Assembly (NCBI GenBank): GCA_964499865.1
Contig: CAZCPY010000041.1
Location: 1 to 24,339, forward strand
Length of the DNA stretch: 24,339 bases
Origin: JANOGU01 sp964499865
Lineage (GTDB): Bacteria > Pseudomonadota > Alphaproteobacteria > Rhodobacterales > Rhodobacteraceae
Direction of reading: 5' to 3'
Position 1 is the stretch's first letter. Each line of letters begins with the position of its first letter. A program made the position numbers and the translations under genes. Under the pieces are notes generated by a model, which did no database searches, was not told the origin of the DNA, and saw only the letters and a program-made list of their open reading frames with translations. Of the stretch, positions 7,678 to 15,867 are shown one piece after another.

Positions 7678-9135
7678 TCAGATCTCCAGCAGCAGCGAAA
7701 TCATCCCGTCCACCGTGCTGATGACGCGGGCGTTGGCGGCATAGGCCTTTTCGATCACCAGCAGGTTCTGCAGCTCGCGGTCGGTGTCGACGCCGCCCTC
7801 CAGTTCCAGGACGCGGAAAGCCTCCGCCCGGGTGCGGGCGAAGGTCGCCTCGTCCTCGGCGTCCAGCCGGTCAGCCGAGACGCCCGAGACCATCTGCGCG
7901 GCAAGCACGGACAGGCTGCGCGGGCCGGCCATGAAGTTCCCCGAGGCGGGTTCGCGCGCGTCGGTCAGGGCGTCCTGCAGGGCGGTCAGCAGGCGGCTGT
8001 CGCCCACCGCGCCGGGCACGGCGGCGCCGAGGCCCGCGCGCAGGCGCCAGAGCGCGCCGCCCTGCGCGGGGTCGGCGGCGGCGTTGACGGCCAGGCGGCC
8101 GGCAAGGCCCGCCTCCTGCGAGGGGTCGAAGGGCCCTCCGGCGTCGGTGAACAGGCCGGCGTCGCCGGGGGCCAGCGTCGGGTCGACCGCAGGGTCGGCC
8201 AGCCGCGCGACCAGGTCGCGCGCGAGGCCATCCAGCCGGGCCTGGGCGGCGGGGGCAAGTTCGTCGCGCACGGCGAAGGCCGCGGCCAGGGCGCCGCCGC
8301 CGATCGGCCCCGCATCGGTGGTGGCGACGGGTCGGCCGTTGATCGTGAGGCCCGACAGCGCGCCGTTGGCCTGGGTCATCCCGGGCACGATCATCGGCGT
8401 GGCGGCAAAGCCGAAGACGGCGGGTTTCGTCCCGTCCAGCAGCGCCGCGCCCCCGGCGGTGTAGAGCGCGACCTGACCGCCGGGCCGCGGCACCTCGCGC
8501 AGGGGCAGGATCGCGGCCAGCCCGTCGATCACCTTCTGGCGCTGGTCGATCAGCGCATTGGCGTCGCGCCCTTCGCCCTGCAGCGACAGGATGCGGGCGT
8601 TGAGGTCGGCGACCTGCGCCAGCGCGGTATTGGCGCGGTCGACCTGTGCCGCGATTTCGGCATCGGCCCGGGTGCGGGCGGTCTGCACCGCATCCGTCAC
8701 CCGGCCGAAGGTGTCGGCCAGCGACCCCGCCGCATCGAGCACCGCGGCCAGCCGCGATTCGCTGTCGGGGCGGCTGGCGGCGGCGACCAGGGCGGCGTCG
8801 AAGTCTGCCAGGCGCGCGGTCAGCGAGGCAGGATCGGTAGGGGTGCCGAGCGCGGTTTCCAGCCCGGAGTGGAAGGCCGCGCGCAGGTCGCGCCCCGCCG
8901 CCCCGGCATCGGACAGGCGCCGGTCGGCGAGGATCGCAGGATCGACGGCGCGGGTGACGCCCGCGACCTGCACCCCCTGGCCGGTGGACCCCACGGTGCG
9001 CGCAGCCAGCTGCACCTCGCGCCGCCCGTAGCCCTCGGTCTGCGCGTTGGCGATGTTCGACGACACCACCTCGGCCGCCCGCGCCGCGGCGGCGAGGCCG
9101 GACAGCGCCGAGGACATCGAGCCCGAGATGGTCAC
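7678..9135 (-). CDS. flgK: Flagellar hook-associated protein FlgK
   Basis: FlgK (HAP1) is the first hook-filament junction protein. The 485-residue product begins MTISGSMSSALSGLAAAARA and continues EVVSSNIANAQTEGYGRREV, the conserved axial-protein N-terminus. It ends with the paired C-terminal signature LLVIEKAYAANARVISTVDG. The Ala/Gly-rich centre is typical. The start is GTG at 9135. An internal ATG at 9117 is possible, but it would remove residues usually present in FlgK. No signal peptide is present, as expected for type III export. It lies 12 bp after the flgE stop and 3 bp before flgL. Confidence 0.95.
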   Translation of the reverse strand: MTISGSMSSALSGLAAAARAAEVVSSNIANAQTEGYGRREVQLAARTVGSTGQGVQVAGVTRAVDPAILADRRLSDAGAAGRDLRAAFHSGLETALGTPTDPASLTARLADFDAALVAAASRPDSESRLAAVLDAAGSLADTFGRVTDAVQTARTRADAEIAAQVDRANTALAQVADLNARILSLQGEGRDANALIDQRQKVIDGLAAILPLREVPRPGGQVALYTAGGAALLDGTKPAVFGFAATPMIVPGMTQANGALSGLTINGRPVATTDAGPIGGGALAAAFAVRDELAPAAQARLDGLARDLVARLADPAVDPTLAPGDAGLFTDAGGPFDPSQEAGLAGRLAVNAAADPAQGGALWRLRAGLGAAVPGAVGDSRLLTALQDALTDAREPASGNFMAGPRSLSVLAAQMVSGVSADRLDAEDEATFARTRAEAFRVLELEGGVDTDRELQNLLVIEKAYAANARVISTVDGMISLLLEI

Positions 9136-9147
9136 GGCCGCCTAGCC

Positions 9148-10452
9148 CTAGCGCTTGATGTTTGTGGTTTCCTGCAGCATCTCGTCCACCGTCTGGATCA
9201 CCTTGGCATTCGAGGAATAGGCGCGCTGGGTCTGGATCAACTGGGTCAGCTCGGCGGCGACATCGGTCGCCGATTCCTCGCGCGAATAGCCGCTGGTGGT
9301 GCCGGTCGGCCCTTCGCCCGCATCCCACAGGTAGAAGGCGCCGCTGTCGGGCGAGATCATGTAGGTCTGGTTCGACAGCGCCATCAGGCCGTTGGGATTG
9401 GGCATGTCGACCAGCGGAATCTGGTAGATCTGGCGCGTGAAACCCTGGTCGTAGATGGCGAAAAGGCGGCCGTTCTCGTCGATTTCGACCTGCGTGAGCG
9501 TGGCGACGGGCGAGCCGTTCTTGGTGATCTGGTTCGGCGCGAAGGTATCCGACAGCTGCGTCATCGCGCTGCCCCCCCCGGCGGTGCCGATGGTCATGTC
9601 AAGCGTGCCGCCGCCCACGGCGAGCGAGATCACCCCGGTGACGGGGTCGTAGGCGCCGCCGCTGAGCGTGGCGACGCCTTGCAGCGACCCGCCGTTGGCC
9701 TGGCTGCTGTCGAAGGTCAGCGTGTAGGACCCCACGACCGCCCCGCCCGAGGCGCTGTCGGTGATCGTCATCGTCCAGGTGTTGGACGACCCCGAGGCGG
9801 GCACGGTCGGCGCGAAGGAGACCTGCAGCGCCTCGGACGTGCCGAGGTTGCCGTAATACTCGACCGACAGGTCCTGCGAGGTGCCCGGTGCGCCCGCGGC
9901 GGTGGCGGTGGCGGGCAGGTTGACGCCCAGCGACATCTGCGTGGTGGGGTTGCCGACGTATTCGTTGGTGGAAATCTGCACCGGCACCAGCCCCGACATC
10001 GAATCGCGCGGGAAGATCGGCACGGTGCCGTCGGGATCGGCAGGCCAGCCCATCAGCACCTCGCCCGTCGTGGTGCGCAGGACGCCGTTCGCGTCGGGCC
10101 GGAAGGACCCCGTCGTCGTCAGCGCCACCTGGTAGGTGCCGTCGCCGCCTTCCACATCCTCGATCCGCGTGATCGGCAGGAAGCCGCGGCCGTCGACGGC
10201 GATGTCGGTGGCGTTGGTGGTTGCGATCAGCGGGCCGCGTTCGTCGATCATGCGCGCGGTCGAGACGCGCACGCCGCCCGAGGAATAGGTCGACTGGCGC
10301 GCGCCACTGATGACCACCGACTGGAAATCGGCATCCACCCGCTTGTAGCCGTAGGTGGAGGAGTTGGCGATGTTGTCGGCGATGGTCGCCAGACGGGTCG
10401 CGTTGGCGTTCAGTCCTGCGACACCCGCATTGAGCGAGGAAGAGAGCGTCAT
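9148..10452 (-). CDS. flgE: Flagellar hook protein FlgE
   Basis: FlgE polymerises into the flexible hook. The 434-residue product starts MTLSSSLNAGVAGLNANATR and carries NIANSSTYGYKRVDADFQSV, the classic rod/hook N-terminal motif. It has a Gly/Thr/Ser-rich variable middle, and the C-terminus ends TQLIQTQRAYSSNAKVIQTV followed by DEMLQETTNIKR. The length is within the family range. The frame is open upstream of 10452, but the ATG there matches the conserved N-terminus, with AGAAGG upstream. Two in-frame TAG codons occur at its end (9148-9150 and 9142-9144). It is the first gene of flgE-flgK-flgL-flgI. In many relatives motB lies just upstream. Here a B12-binding gene does instead. Confidence 0.96.
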   Translation of the reverse strand: MTLSSSLNAGVAGLNANATRLATIADNIANSSTYGYKRVDADFQSVVISGARQSTYSSGGVRVSTARMIDERGPLIATTNATDIAVDGRGFLPITRIEDVEGGDGTYQVALTTTGSFRPDANGVLRTTTGEVLMGWPADPDGTVPIFPRDSMSGLVPVQISTNEYVGNPTTQMSLGVNLPATATAAGAPGTSQDLSVEYYGNLGTSEALQVSFAPTVPASGSSNTWTMTITDSASGGAVVGSYTLTFDSSQANGGSLQGVATLSGGAYDPVTGVISLAVGGGTLDMTIGTAGGGSAMTQLSDTFAPNQITKNGSPVATLTQVEIDENGRLFAIYDQGFTRQIYQIPLVDMPNPNGLMALSNQTYMISPDSGAFYLWDAGEGPTGTTSGYSREESATDVAAELTQLIQTQRAYSSNAKVIQTVDEMLQETTNIKR

Positions 10453-10543
10453 CCCTGGGGCACCTTCTGTTGCCGGACCGGGACCAGAGCCCGGAATCGA
10501 GCGCAACAGTGGCGCACGGGGCGTCAAGGAAGGGTAAACGCCT

Positions 10544-10566
10544 AAAATCCGCGGCAATCGCCGCAG
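10544..10566 (-). terminator. Intrinsic terminator candidate after the B12-binding gene
   Basis: Read leftward, CTGCGGC-GATT-GCCGCGG forms a seven-pair stem (one G-U pair) with a four-base loop, followed by ATTTT. It starts 17 bp after the stop of the B12-binding gene and lies about 90 bp before the flgE start. It could separate that gene from the flagellar operon. The T-run is short. Confidence 0.55.
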
Positions 10567-10582
10567 CAATCGCGGCGGGGCA

Positions 10583-11422
10583 TCAGCCCAGGTGCGCCTC
10601 CATCAGCGCGGTGGCCGCGGTCAGGTCGGCGGCGGCGGCGTCGGCATCCACCAGATGCGCGACCTCGGGTTCCAGTTCCACGATCCGGCCGCAGACCAGG
10701 ATCCAGACGCCGGGGCTGGCCAGCCGCAGCGCCACCACCACGCGGGCCAGCGGAAACAGCATGCGCGGCGCGCTGGCCGACAGGCCGATGATGTGGTGCC
10801 CGCCCGTCCGCGCCTCGGCCACCAGGTCGTCATGCGGCAGGCCTGCGCGCAGGTCGATTTCCCAGCCCGACCGGCCCAGCAGGTCGGCGGCCATCGCCAC
10901 GCCGATCGAATGCGTCTCGCCCGGCGTGGTGGCGAACAGCGCCCGGTAGGCGTGCCCGCGCGAGGCCGACGCCCGGAACAGCCGCCGAAGGCCCCGCATG
11001 ATCGCGTAGACGCGCCCGGCCCCCAGCACCACGTCAAGCGATGACACCCGGTCCCCTTCCCACCAGCGGCCCAGAAGCCGCGCCGATTCGGCCAGCAGCC
11101 CGAGATAGATCGTCTCGGGGGCCATGCCCGCGGAGTGGGCATCCATCACGATGTCGGTGGCCGCGTCGTCATCCACGGCCAGAAGCGCCTCGGCCAGGCG
11201 CTGGATGCGGGCGGCGAGTTCGGCGTCGACATGCACCTCGGACTGCGGCGCGGCCTCGACATGGGGCAACGCGTGGCGGTGCGACAGGCGCGAGATCACC
11301 TCGGTGGCCAGCGTCTGCACCGCATCGGCGGCAAGCCGTGTCCGGGGCGCGGCGAAAAGACCCCGCGCACGGTCGAACGCACCGGTGTCCAGCACCGAAA
11401 GCCGGCTTGTCTGTTCCGCCAT
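10583..11422 (-). CDS. Cobalamin (B12)-binding domain protein, AerR/PpaA-like
   Basis: The product is 279 residues. A variable N-terminus (1-70) is followed by a helical cap domain (about 71-150) with LGRWWEGDRVSSLDVVLGAG, a pattern seen in B12-binding photoreceptors and AerR-like proteins. A Rossmann-type cobalamin domain (about 160-278) follows. Its loop reads GETHSIGVAMAADLLGRSGW, so residues 169-174 form E-x-H-x-x-G instead of the usual D-x-H-x-x-G. His171 would be the cobalt ligand. There is no DNA-binding or enzyme domain. AerR/PpaA proteins in this group modulate the photosynthesis repressor CrtJ/PpsR in response to light and B12. A role here as a light- or B12-linked antirepressor is an inference, and no photosynthesis genes are visible. 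The ATG at 11422 is chosen from the end of conserved sequence. Its ribosome binding site is weak. Confidence 0.8.
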   Translation of the reverse strand: MAEQTSRLSVLDTGAFDRARGLFAAPRTRLAADAVQTLATEVISRLSHRHALPHVEAAPQSEVHVDAELAARIQRLAEALLAVDDDAATDIVMDAHSAGMAPETIYLGLLAESARLLGRWWEGDRVSSLDVVLGAGRVYAIMRGLRRLFRASASRGHAYRALFATTPGETHSIGVAMAADLLGRSGWEIDLRAGLPHDDLVAEARTGGHHIIGLSASAPRMLFPLARVVVALRLASPGVWILVCGRIVELEPEVAHLVDADAAAADLTAATALMEAHLG

Positions 11423-11592
11423 CTGTGCCCCCGTTTTCCCGGCCGCCGAGTTCTCCCGGCGCTTCCGGCATGCGGGAGCATACGCGATTCCCTCGTCGCT
11501 TCGCTGTTGCGACTTGCCGCAGGGCGCCGGACAAAATCCCGCACAGGCAAAGACTTGGCGCCACCTGTGGCAATTTGACCCAGGGGCAGCCG

Positions 11593-12858
11593 TCAGCCGT
11601 TCTCGCGCAGGACCGAACCGGCCAGATAGAGCGATCCGCAGATCAGCACGCGGGCGGCGGGGTCGCGGCCGGCGATGGCGGCCAGCGCCTCGGCCACCGT
11701 CGCGGCCTCGGTCGCGGCAAGCCCCACGGCGCGGGCGGCGGCGGCGGTGGCGGCGGCGGGCAGGGTGCTGGGCTCGCCCGGGATCGACACGGCGGTCAGG
11801 CTGTCGGCGCGCGCGGCCAGCGGGCGCAGGTAGCCCGCGACATCCTTGGTGTTCAGCATGCCGCAGACCAGATGCGTGGGCCTGCGCGGCATGCCCGCCA
11901 GCGTCGCCGCCAGCGCCTCGCCCCCGGCCGGGTTGTGGCCGCCGTCCAGCCACAGCTCCACCCCCGGCGCGAGGTCGACCAGCGGCCCGCGGCGCAGGCG
12001 CTGCATCCGGGCGGGCCAGTCGGCGCGGGTGACGGCGGCCTCGCAGGGGCCTTCACCGAACCCGAGGAATCGCAGCGCCATCAGCGCCGCACCCGCGTTG
12101 TCGATCTGGTGCGGCCCGGGCAGGTTGGGCTGCGGCAGGTCCAGAAGCCCGGTCTCGTCGCGAAAGACCATCCGGTCCCCCTCGCGGTGGCAGTGCCAGT
12201 GCTGGCCCTGCGCCAGCAGGGGCGCCCCCAGCCGCGCCGCCCGCGCCTCGATCACCGCCAGCGCCCCGTCGGCCTGCGGGCCCACCACGCAGGGCACGCG
12301 GCGCTTGAGGATCCCGGCCTTTTCGCCCGCGATCAGCGGCAGCGTGTCGCCCAGATACTGCTGGTGGTCGAGGCTGACCGGCGTGATCACCGTCAGCCGC
12401 GGCCGGTCCACCACGTTGGTGGCATCCAGCCTGCCGCCCAGACCCACCTCCAGCAGCAGCCAGTCGGCGGGCACCCGCGAAAAGGCGAGGAAGGCCGCGC
12501 AGGTGGTGATCTCGAAGAAGGTGATCGGGTCCGGCCCGTTCGCCTGCAGGCATTCGTCCAGCAGGGCGGTCAGGTGGTCCTCGACGATCAGGCTCCCCGC
12601 CAGCCGGATGCGCTCGTGGAAGCGGGCCAGATGCGGCGAGGTATAGGCATGCACCTTCGCGCCCGCGCCCTCCAGCCCCGCGCGGATCATCGCCTGCGTC
12701 GATCCCTTGCCGTTGGTGCCCGCGACATGGATCACCGGGGGCAGCCTGCGTTCCGGGTGCCCAAGCGCCGCCAGCAGCCGCTGCACGCGGTCGAGCGTCA
12801 GGTCGATGATCTTGGGGTGAAGCGCCTTCATCCGCTCCAGGATGGCATCCGAGCTCAC
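11593..12858 (-). CDS. folC: Bifunctional dihydrofolate/folylpolyglutamate synthase FolC
   Basis: FolC joins glutamate to dihydropteroate and extends the polyglutamate tail of folates, using ATP. The 421-residue product has the P-loop VIHVAGTNGKGSTQAMI (GTNGKGS at 47-53), then AYTSPHLARFHERIRLAG, FEITTCAAFLAF, LEVGLGGRLDATNVV and TPVSLDHQQYLGDTL, all Mur-ligase/FolC signatures. The C-terminal domain has WLDGGHNPAGGEALA. The length is normal. The start is GTG at 12858, overlapping the accD stop as GTGA, so it is translationally coupled to accD. The frame runs open far upstream as an artefact of high GC. accD-folC is a widely conserved gene pair. Confidence 0.97.
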   Translation of the reverse strand: MSSDAILERMKALHPKIIDLTLDRVQRLLAALGHPERRLPPVIHVAGTNGKGSTQAMIRAGLEGAGAKVHAYTSPHLARFHERIRLAGSLIVEDHLTALLDECLQANGPDPITFFEITTCAAFLAFSRVPADWLLLEVGLGGRLDATNVVDRPRLTVITPVSLDHQQYLGDTLPLIAGEKAGILKRRVPCVVGPQADGALAVIEARAARLGAPLLAQGQHWHCHREGDRMVFRDETGLLDLPQPNLPGPHQIDNAGAALMALRFLGFGEGPCEAAVTRADWPARMQRLRRGPLVDLAPGVELWLDGGHNPAGGEALAATLAGMPRRPTHLVCGMLNTKDVAGYLRPLAARADSLTAVSIPGEPSTLPAAATAAAARAVGLAATEAATVAEALAAIAGRDPAARVLICGSLYLAGSVLRENG

Positions 12859-13790
12859 GCCTTTGCGGGCCCCGGGGCGGCGACGGCGGGGGCGGGGGCG
12901 GGGGCGGGCGCAGGGGCCACCAGTTCGCCCTTGATCGCGGGCGGCAGGCCCATGAGCTGGCGCAGGATCGTCGCCAGTTCCTCGCGCTGCGCGCGGCGGG
13001 GGGTGACGCGGTCCAGCATCCCGTGGTCCAGCAGGTATTCGGCGCGCTGGAAGCCTTCGGGCAGCTTTTCGCGGATCGTCTGCTCGATCACCCGCGGCCC
13101 GGCAAAGCAGATCAGCGCGTTGGGTTCGGCAATCTGCACGTCGCCCAGCATGGCGTAGGAGGCCGTCACCCCGCCGGTCGTGGGATGCGTCAGCACGACG
13201 ATGTAGGGCAGCCCGGCCTCGCGGATCATCTGCACCGCGACCGTGGTGCGCGGCATCTGCATCAGCGACAGGATCCCCTCCTGCATCCGCGCCCCGCCCG
13301 AGGCCGAGAACAGCACCACCGGCCTTTTCGCCTTGACCGCCCGTTCCGCCGCCGCCAGCAGGGCGTTGCCCACATACATGCCCATGGACCCCGCCATGAA
13401 GCTGAAGTCCTGCGCCACCGCCACCACCGGCGTGCGCAGGATCTGGCCTTCCGCCACCAGCATCGCGTCCTTCTCGCCGGACGCCGCGCGCGCGGCCTTG
13501 AGCCGGTCGGGGTATTTCTTCTGGTCGCGGAACAGCAGCGGGTCCTGCACCGGTTCGGGCACCTTCACCTCGGTGAAGATGCCGCCGTCGAATAGCGCGC
13601 GGAACCGGTCGCGCGGGCTGATCGCCATGTGGTGCTGGCAGTTGGTGCAGACCGACAGGTTGTCGGACAGTTCCCGGTGGAACAGCATGGTTCCGCATTC
13701 GGGGCATTTGGTCCACAGGTTCTCGGGCACCTCGCGGCGCGAGAACAGCGAGTTGATCTTGGGCCGGACGTAGTTGGTGATCCAGTTCAT
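12855..13790 (-). CDS. accD: Acetyl-CoA carboxylase carboxyltransferase subunit beta AccD
   Basis: AccD, with AccA, transfers the carboxyl group from carboxybiotin to acetyl-CoA to give malonyl-CoA for fatty acid synthesis. The 311-residue product begins MNWITNYVRPKINSLFSRRE and has a four-cysteine zinc ribbon (C29, C32, C48, C51). The crotonase-fold core includes FSASGGARMQEGILSLMQMP and VLTHPTTGGVTASYAMLGD, with FAGPRVIEQTIREKLPEGFQ near the C-terminus. The ATG at 13790 is at the conserved N-terminus. The last 20 or so residues are an Ala-Pro repeat, encoded by a GC-rich hexamer repeat, which is probably a disordered tail. The stop overlaps the folC start. Confidence 0.98.
   Translation of the reverse strand: MNWITNYVRPKINSLFSRREVPENLWTKCPECGTMLFHRELSDNLSVCTNCQHHMAISPRDRFRALFDGGIFTEVKVPEPVQDPLLFRDQKKYPDRLKAARAASGEKDAMLVAEGQILRTPVVAVAQDFSFMAGSMGMYVGNALLAAAERAVKAKRPVVLFSASGGARMQEGILSLMQMPRTTVAVQMIREAGLPYIVVLTHPTTGGVTASYAMLGDVQIAEPNALICFAGPRVIEQTIREKLPEGFQRAEYLLDHGMLDRVTPRRAQREELATILRQLMGLPPAIKGELVAPAPAPAPAPAVAAPGPAKA
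12888..12905. repeat. Tandem hexamer (GGGGGC)3 coding the Ala-Pro tail of AccD
   Basis: Three perfect copies of GGGGGC, followed by imperfect ones to about 12912, encode alternating Ala and Pro near the AccD C-terminus. The six-base unit means that slippage adds or removes Ala-Pro pairs without shifting the frame or disturbing the coupled folC start. Confidence 0.8.
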
Positions 13791-13849
13791 GCGCCCCGCC
13801 CCCGCATCTGTCGGGCCCCGGAGATAAGCCCGGGGGGGGCGGATTGCAA

Positions 13850-14524
13850 TCAGGCGCGCAGGCGGAGGCGGGGGCCCGTGCCCTGCGGCTCTGCCATGAC
13901 CAGCGCCGGGCGCGCGGCCGCCCAGGACTTCCACGACCTCTGCGGCAAGTCCGACACCTTGATGCCCGTCTGGCGCCAGACGGCGCCGTTGATCTCGGAC
14001 ATGGGCAGGCTGTGGCCGGGCGCCTTGCGCAGAATCGCCGTGACGCAGGCCTCGACCTGCTCCGCCGCATTCAGTGCGGGGGGCGCGGGTTTCGGCGCGG
14101 GTGGCGGAGCGATGAGTTTGGGCGCCGGGGGCGCCTCGGAGGGTGACTCCAGCGTGACCACCGCGCTGGCCGCCGCGCGCAGGTCGGCCCCGGCCTGCGG
14201 ACCGCAGGCCAGCCGCGCGGTGCACCCGGCCTCGCGCAGATACAGAAGCACCGACCCCAGCCCGCCGTCGCCGGTCGCCAGCGTGAAGTCGCGCACGGCC
14301 CCTGTCGCGGCCAGATGGATCGCATCGACGGCCAGCGCGATGTCGGCGGCGTTTCGGCCGGGAGGGCTGTGGACGGCGCGCAGGCCCGGAACCGACAGCC
14401 AGCCGTTCAGCCGCGCCACATCGCCATAGACGCGCCGGATCGCCGCGCCGGGCGCCGCCGCAAGGATCGCCGCGGCATGGCGGCTGGCGATGTTCTCGCC
14501 GTCGATCAGGATCGCCTGCACCAT
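13850..14524 (-). CDS. NYN-domain protein with C-terminal LOTUS/OST-HTH-like domain (degenerate active site)
   Basis: The product is 224 residues. The N-terminal NYN (PIN-like, LabA-type) domain shows ILIDGENIASRHAAAIL (Asp8), then SPPGRNAADIALAVDAIHL (Asp61) and LATGDGGLGSVLLYLREAG (Asp86). The canonical fourth acidic position, the second Asp of S-x-D-x-D-F, is Gly88 here. A Pro-rich linker (about 130-150) leads to a winged-helix-like tail (155-224, AILRKAPGHSLPMSEINGAV) that resembles LOTUS/OST-HTH RNA-binding modules. NYN-LOTUS proteins are predicted RNases, but with this substitution activity may be lost or altered. The ATG at 14524 is used. ATG 14543-14545 in the same frame would add seven residues. 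It is divergent from the glycosyltransferase gene, and a second NYN gene lies on that gene's far side. Confidence 0.78.
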   Translation of the reverse strand: MVQAILIDGENIASRHAAAILAAAPGAAIRRVYGDVARLNGWLSVPGLRAVHSPPGRNAADIALAVDAIHLAATGAVRDFTLATGDGGLGSVLLYLREAGCTARLACGPQAGADLRAAASAVVTLESPSEAPPAPKLIAPPPAPKPAPPALNAAEQVEACVTAILRKAPGHSLPMSEINGAVWRQTGIKVSDLPQRSWKSWAAARPALVMAEPQGTGPRLRLRA

Positions 14525-14622
14525 CCGCCCGGAATCGCCGACCATTGCGGCGAATCGTGGGCGTGCGGTTGCGCAACCGGCCCCGGGCGGCCATCTTGGC
14601 GGGGTGGCAGAGGGAGCATGGG

Positions 14623-15867
14623 GTGGCGCGCGCGGTCGTCTTCGGGATCACGGCGGACCATGCCTTTGCCGCGGGGGCGCTGATCGCCTCGATCCGGGCG
14701 CATGACCCGGGCTTTGCCGATGACGTGGTGATCCTGCACGACGGCCTGACCGCGGCGCATGAGGCGGCCTTCCTGCGGCTTTACCCCCGCTGCCGGTTCC
14801 GCCCCTTCGGGCGGGCCGAGGTCGCGGCGCGCATGGGGGCCGCGGGCACAGCGGTCCGGCTGGCGCCGCTGTACGCCCGGTTCTCGGCGCTGCTGTTTGC
14901 CAAGCTGGAACTGCCCGCGCTGCTGGACAACTACGATCAGGTCCTGTGGCTCGATGCCGACATCCTGGTGCGGGGGCCGCTCAGGCCCGCCTGGGACTTC
15001 GACGCGCTGGCCTGGCGGCCCCTGCCGGACGGCGCCTTCGGCCGCCGCGAGAAGGCCTTCGCGGCGCTGTCCGACCTGAGGCGCGACCCCGCCACGCCCC
15101 TGATGAACGGCGGCGTGATCGGCGCGGGCCGCGCCCTGCGGGACCGGCACGGCCTGGGCACCGGCGACCTGCACGCGCTGGCCGCGCTGCTTCTGGAGCG
15201 CAGCGAGACCACGCAGGTGGTCGAGCTTGCCTGGTACCTGCTGGCCGCCACCCGCGGGGTGCCGGTGACCGCGCTGCCGCTGGCCTTCAACCACCCGGTC
15301 ACCACGCCCGGCGCCGCGGCGGCGGTCGCGATCCATGCCATCGGGGCGCACAAGTTCTGGAACGCCACGCCGCTGATCCACGCCTATCCCGACTGGGCCG
15401 ACCATCAGGCCGCCTGGGTGGCGGCGGGCGGCGCGCCCTACGACGGGCCGCTGACGCTGGCCGAGGTGCATCCCGCCGACCCCGCCGAGGCGCTCAAGGC
15501 CGCCGAGATGCGCGATTTCTGGCAGGACCTGTTCCCGGCGCTGCGCCCGCTGCTGCCGCCCGGGCTGGTCGCCGACCTGCGGGCGGACCGCAAGTACCTG
15601 CGCCTGTTCCTGCACGCCCGTCCCGAGGCGCAGCACCTGCGCCTTGTCCGCCTGCCGAACGAACGCCGCCTGGGGCTGGAGTTCCACCTGCCCGACCGGG
15701 AGACCCGGACGGTCGCCGCCGCGGTGCGCAGGGCGGTGACGGGCGTGCGGGCCGAGGCCGGGCGGGACAATGCCCTGACCGTGCCGCTGGACCGCCTGGG
15801 GCCCGCGCTGGCCGCCGCGGTGCAGGCGCTTTCCCTCGCCCCCCCTCAGGCGACGTCGCGCGCCTGA
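14623..15867 (+). CDS. GT-A fold glycosyltransferase, GT8-like
   Basis: The 414-residue product has a Rossmann-like start (ARAVVFGITADHAFAAGALI), as in family 8 glycosyltransferases. A D-x-D motif follows a hydrophobic strand in DNYDQVLWLDADILVRGPL (Asp111 and Asp113), which would bind the metal and sugar nucleotide. Later elements are TPLMNGGVIGAGRAL and AFNHPVT, then HAIGAHKFWN, consistent with the acceptor and C-terminal part of GT8 enzymes. The donor and acceptor cannot be told from sequence. The start is GTG at 14623, chosen because AGAGGGAG lies just upstream. It is the only rightward gene between two leftward NYN genes and overlaps the second tail-to-tail by 22 bp. The last 100 residues are less conserved and may be a separate helper domain. 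Confidence 0.82.
   Translation: MARAVVFGITADHAFAAGALIASIRAHDPGFADDVVILHDGLTAAHEAAFLRLYPRCRFRPFGRAEVAARMGAAGTAVRLAPLYARFSALLFAKLELPALLDNYDQVLWLDADILVRGPLRPAWDFDALAWRPLPDGAFGRREKAFAALSDLRRDPATPLMNGGVIGAGRALRDRHGLGTGDLHALAALLLERSETTQVVELAWYLLAATRGVPVTALPLAFNHPVTTPGAAAAVAIHAIGAHKFWNATPLIHAYPDWADHQAAWVAAGGAPYDGPLTLAEVHPADPAEALKAAEMRDFWQDLFPALRPLLPPGLVADLRADRKYLRLFLHARPEAQHLRLVRLPNERRLGLEFHLPDRETRTVAAAVRRAVTGVRAEAGRDNALTVPLDRLGPALAAAVQALSLAPPQATSRA

Noticed and set aside
10453..10543. Possible CtrA site upstream of flgE (TTTA-N7-TTGA)
   Set aside because: Two of eight fixed bases differ from the consensus, so it cannot be separated from chance.
7360..10545. Rightward open frame of 1061 codons
   Set aside because: It lies wholly antisense to flgL, flgK and flgE. 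The translation is Arg/Gly/His/Gln-rich without any family pattern. Long open shadows are expected opposite high-GC genes.
11041..13158. Rightward open frame of 705 codons
   Set aside because: It is antisense to folC and accD, whose catalytic motifs are unambiguous. The shadow frame has no recognisable domain.
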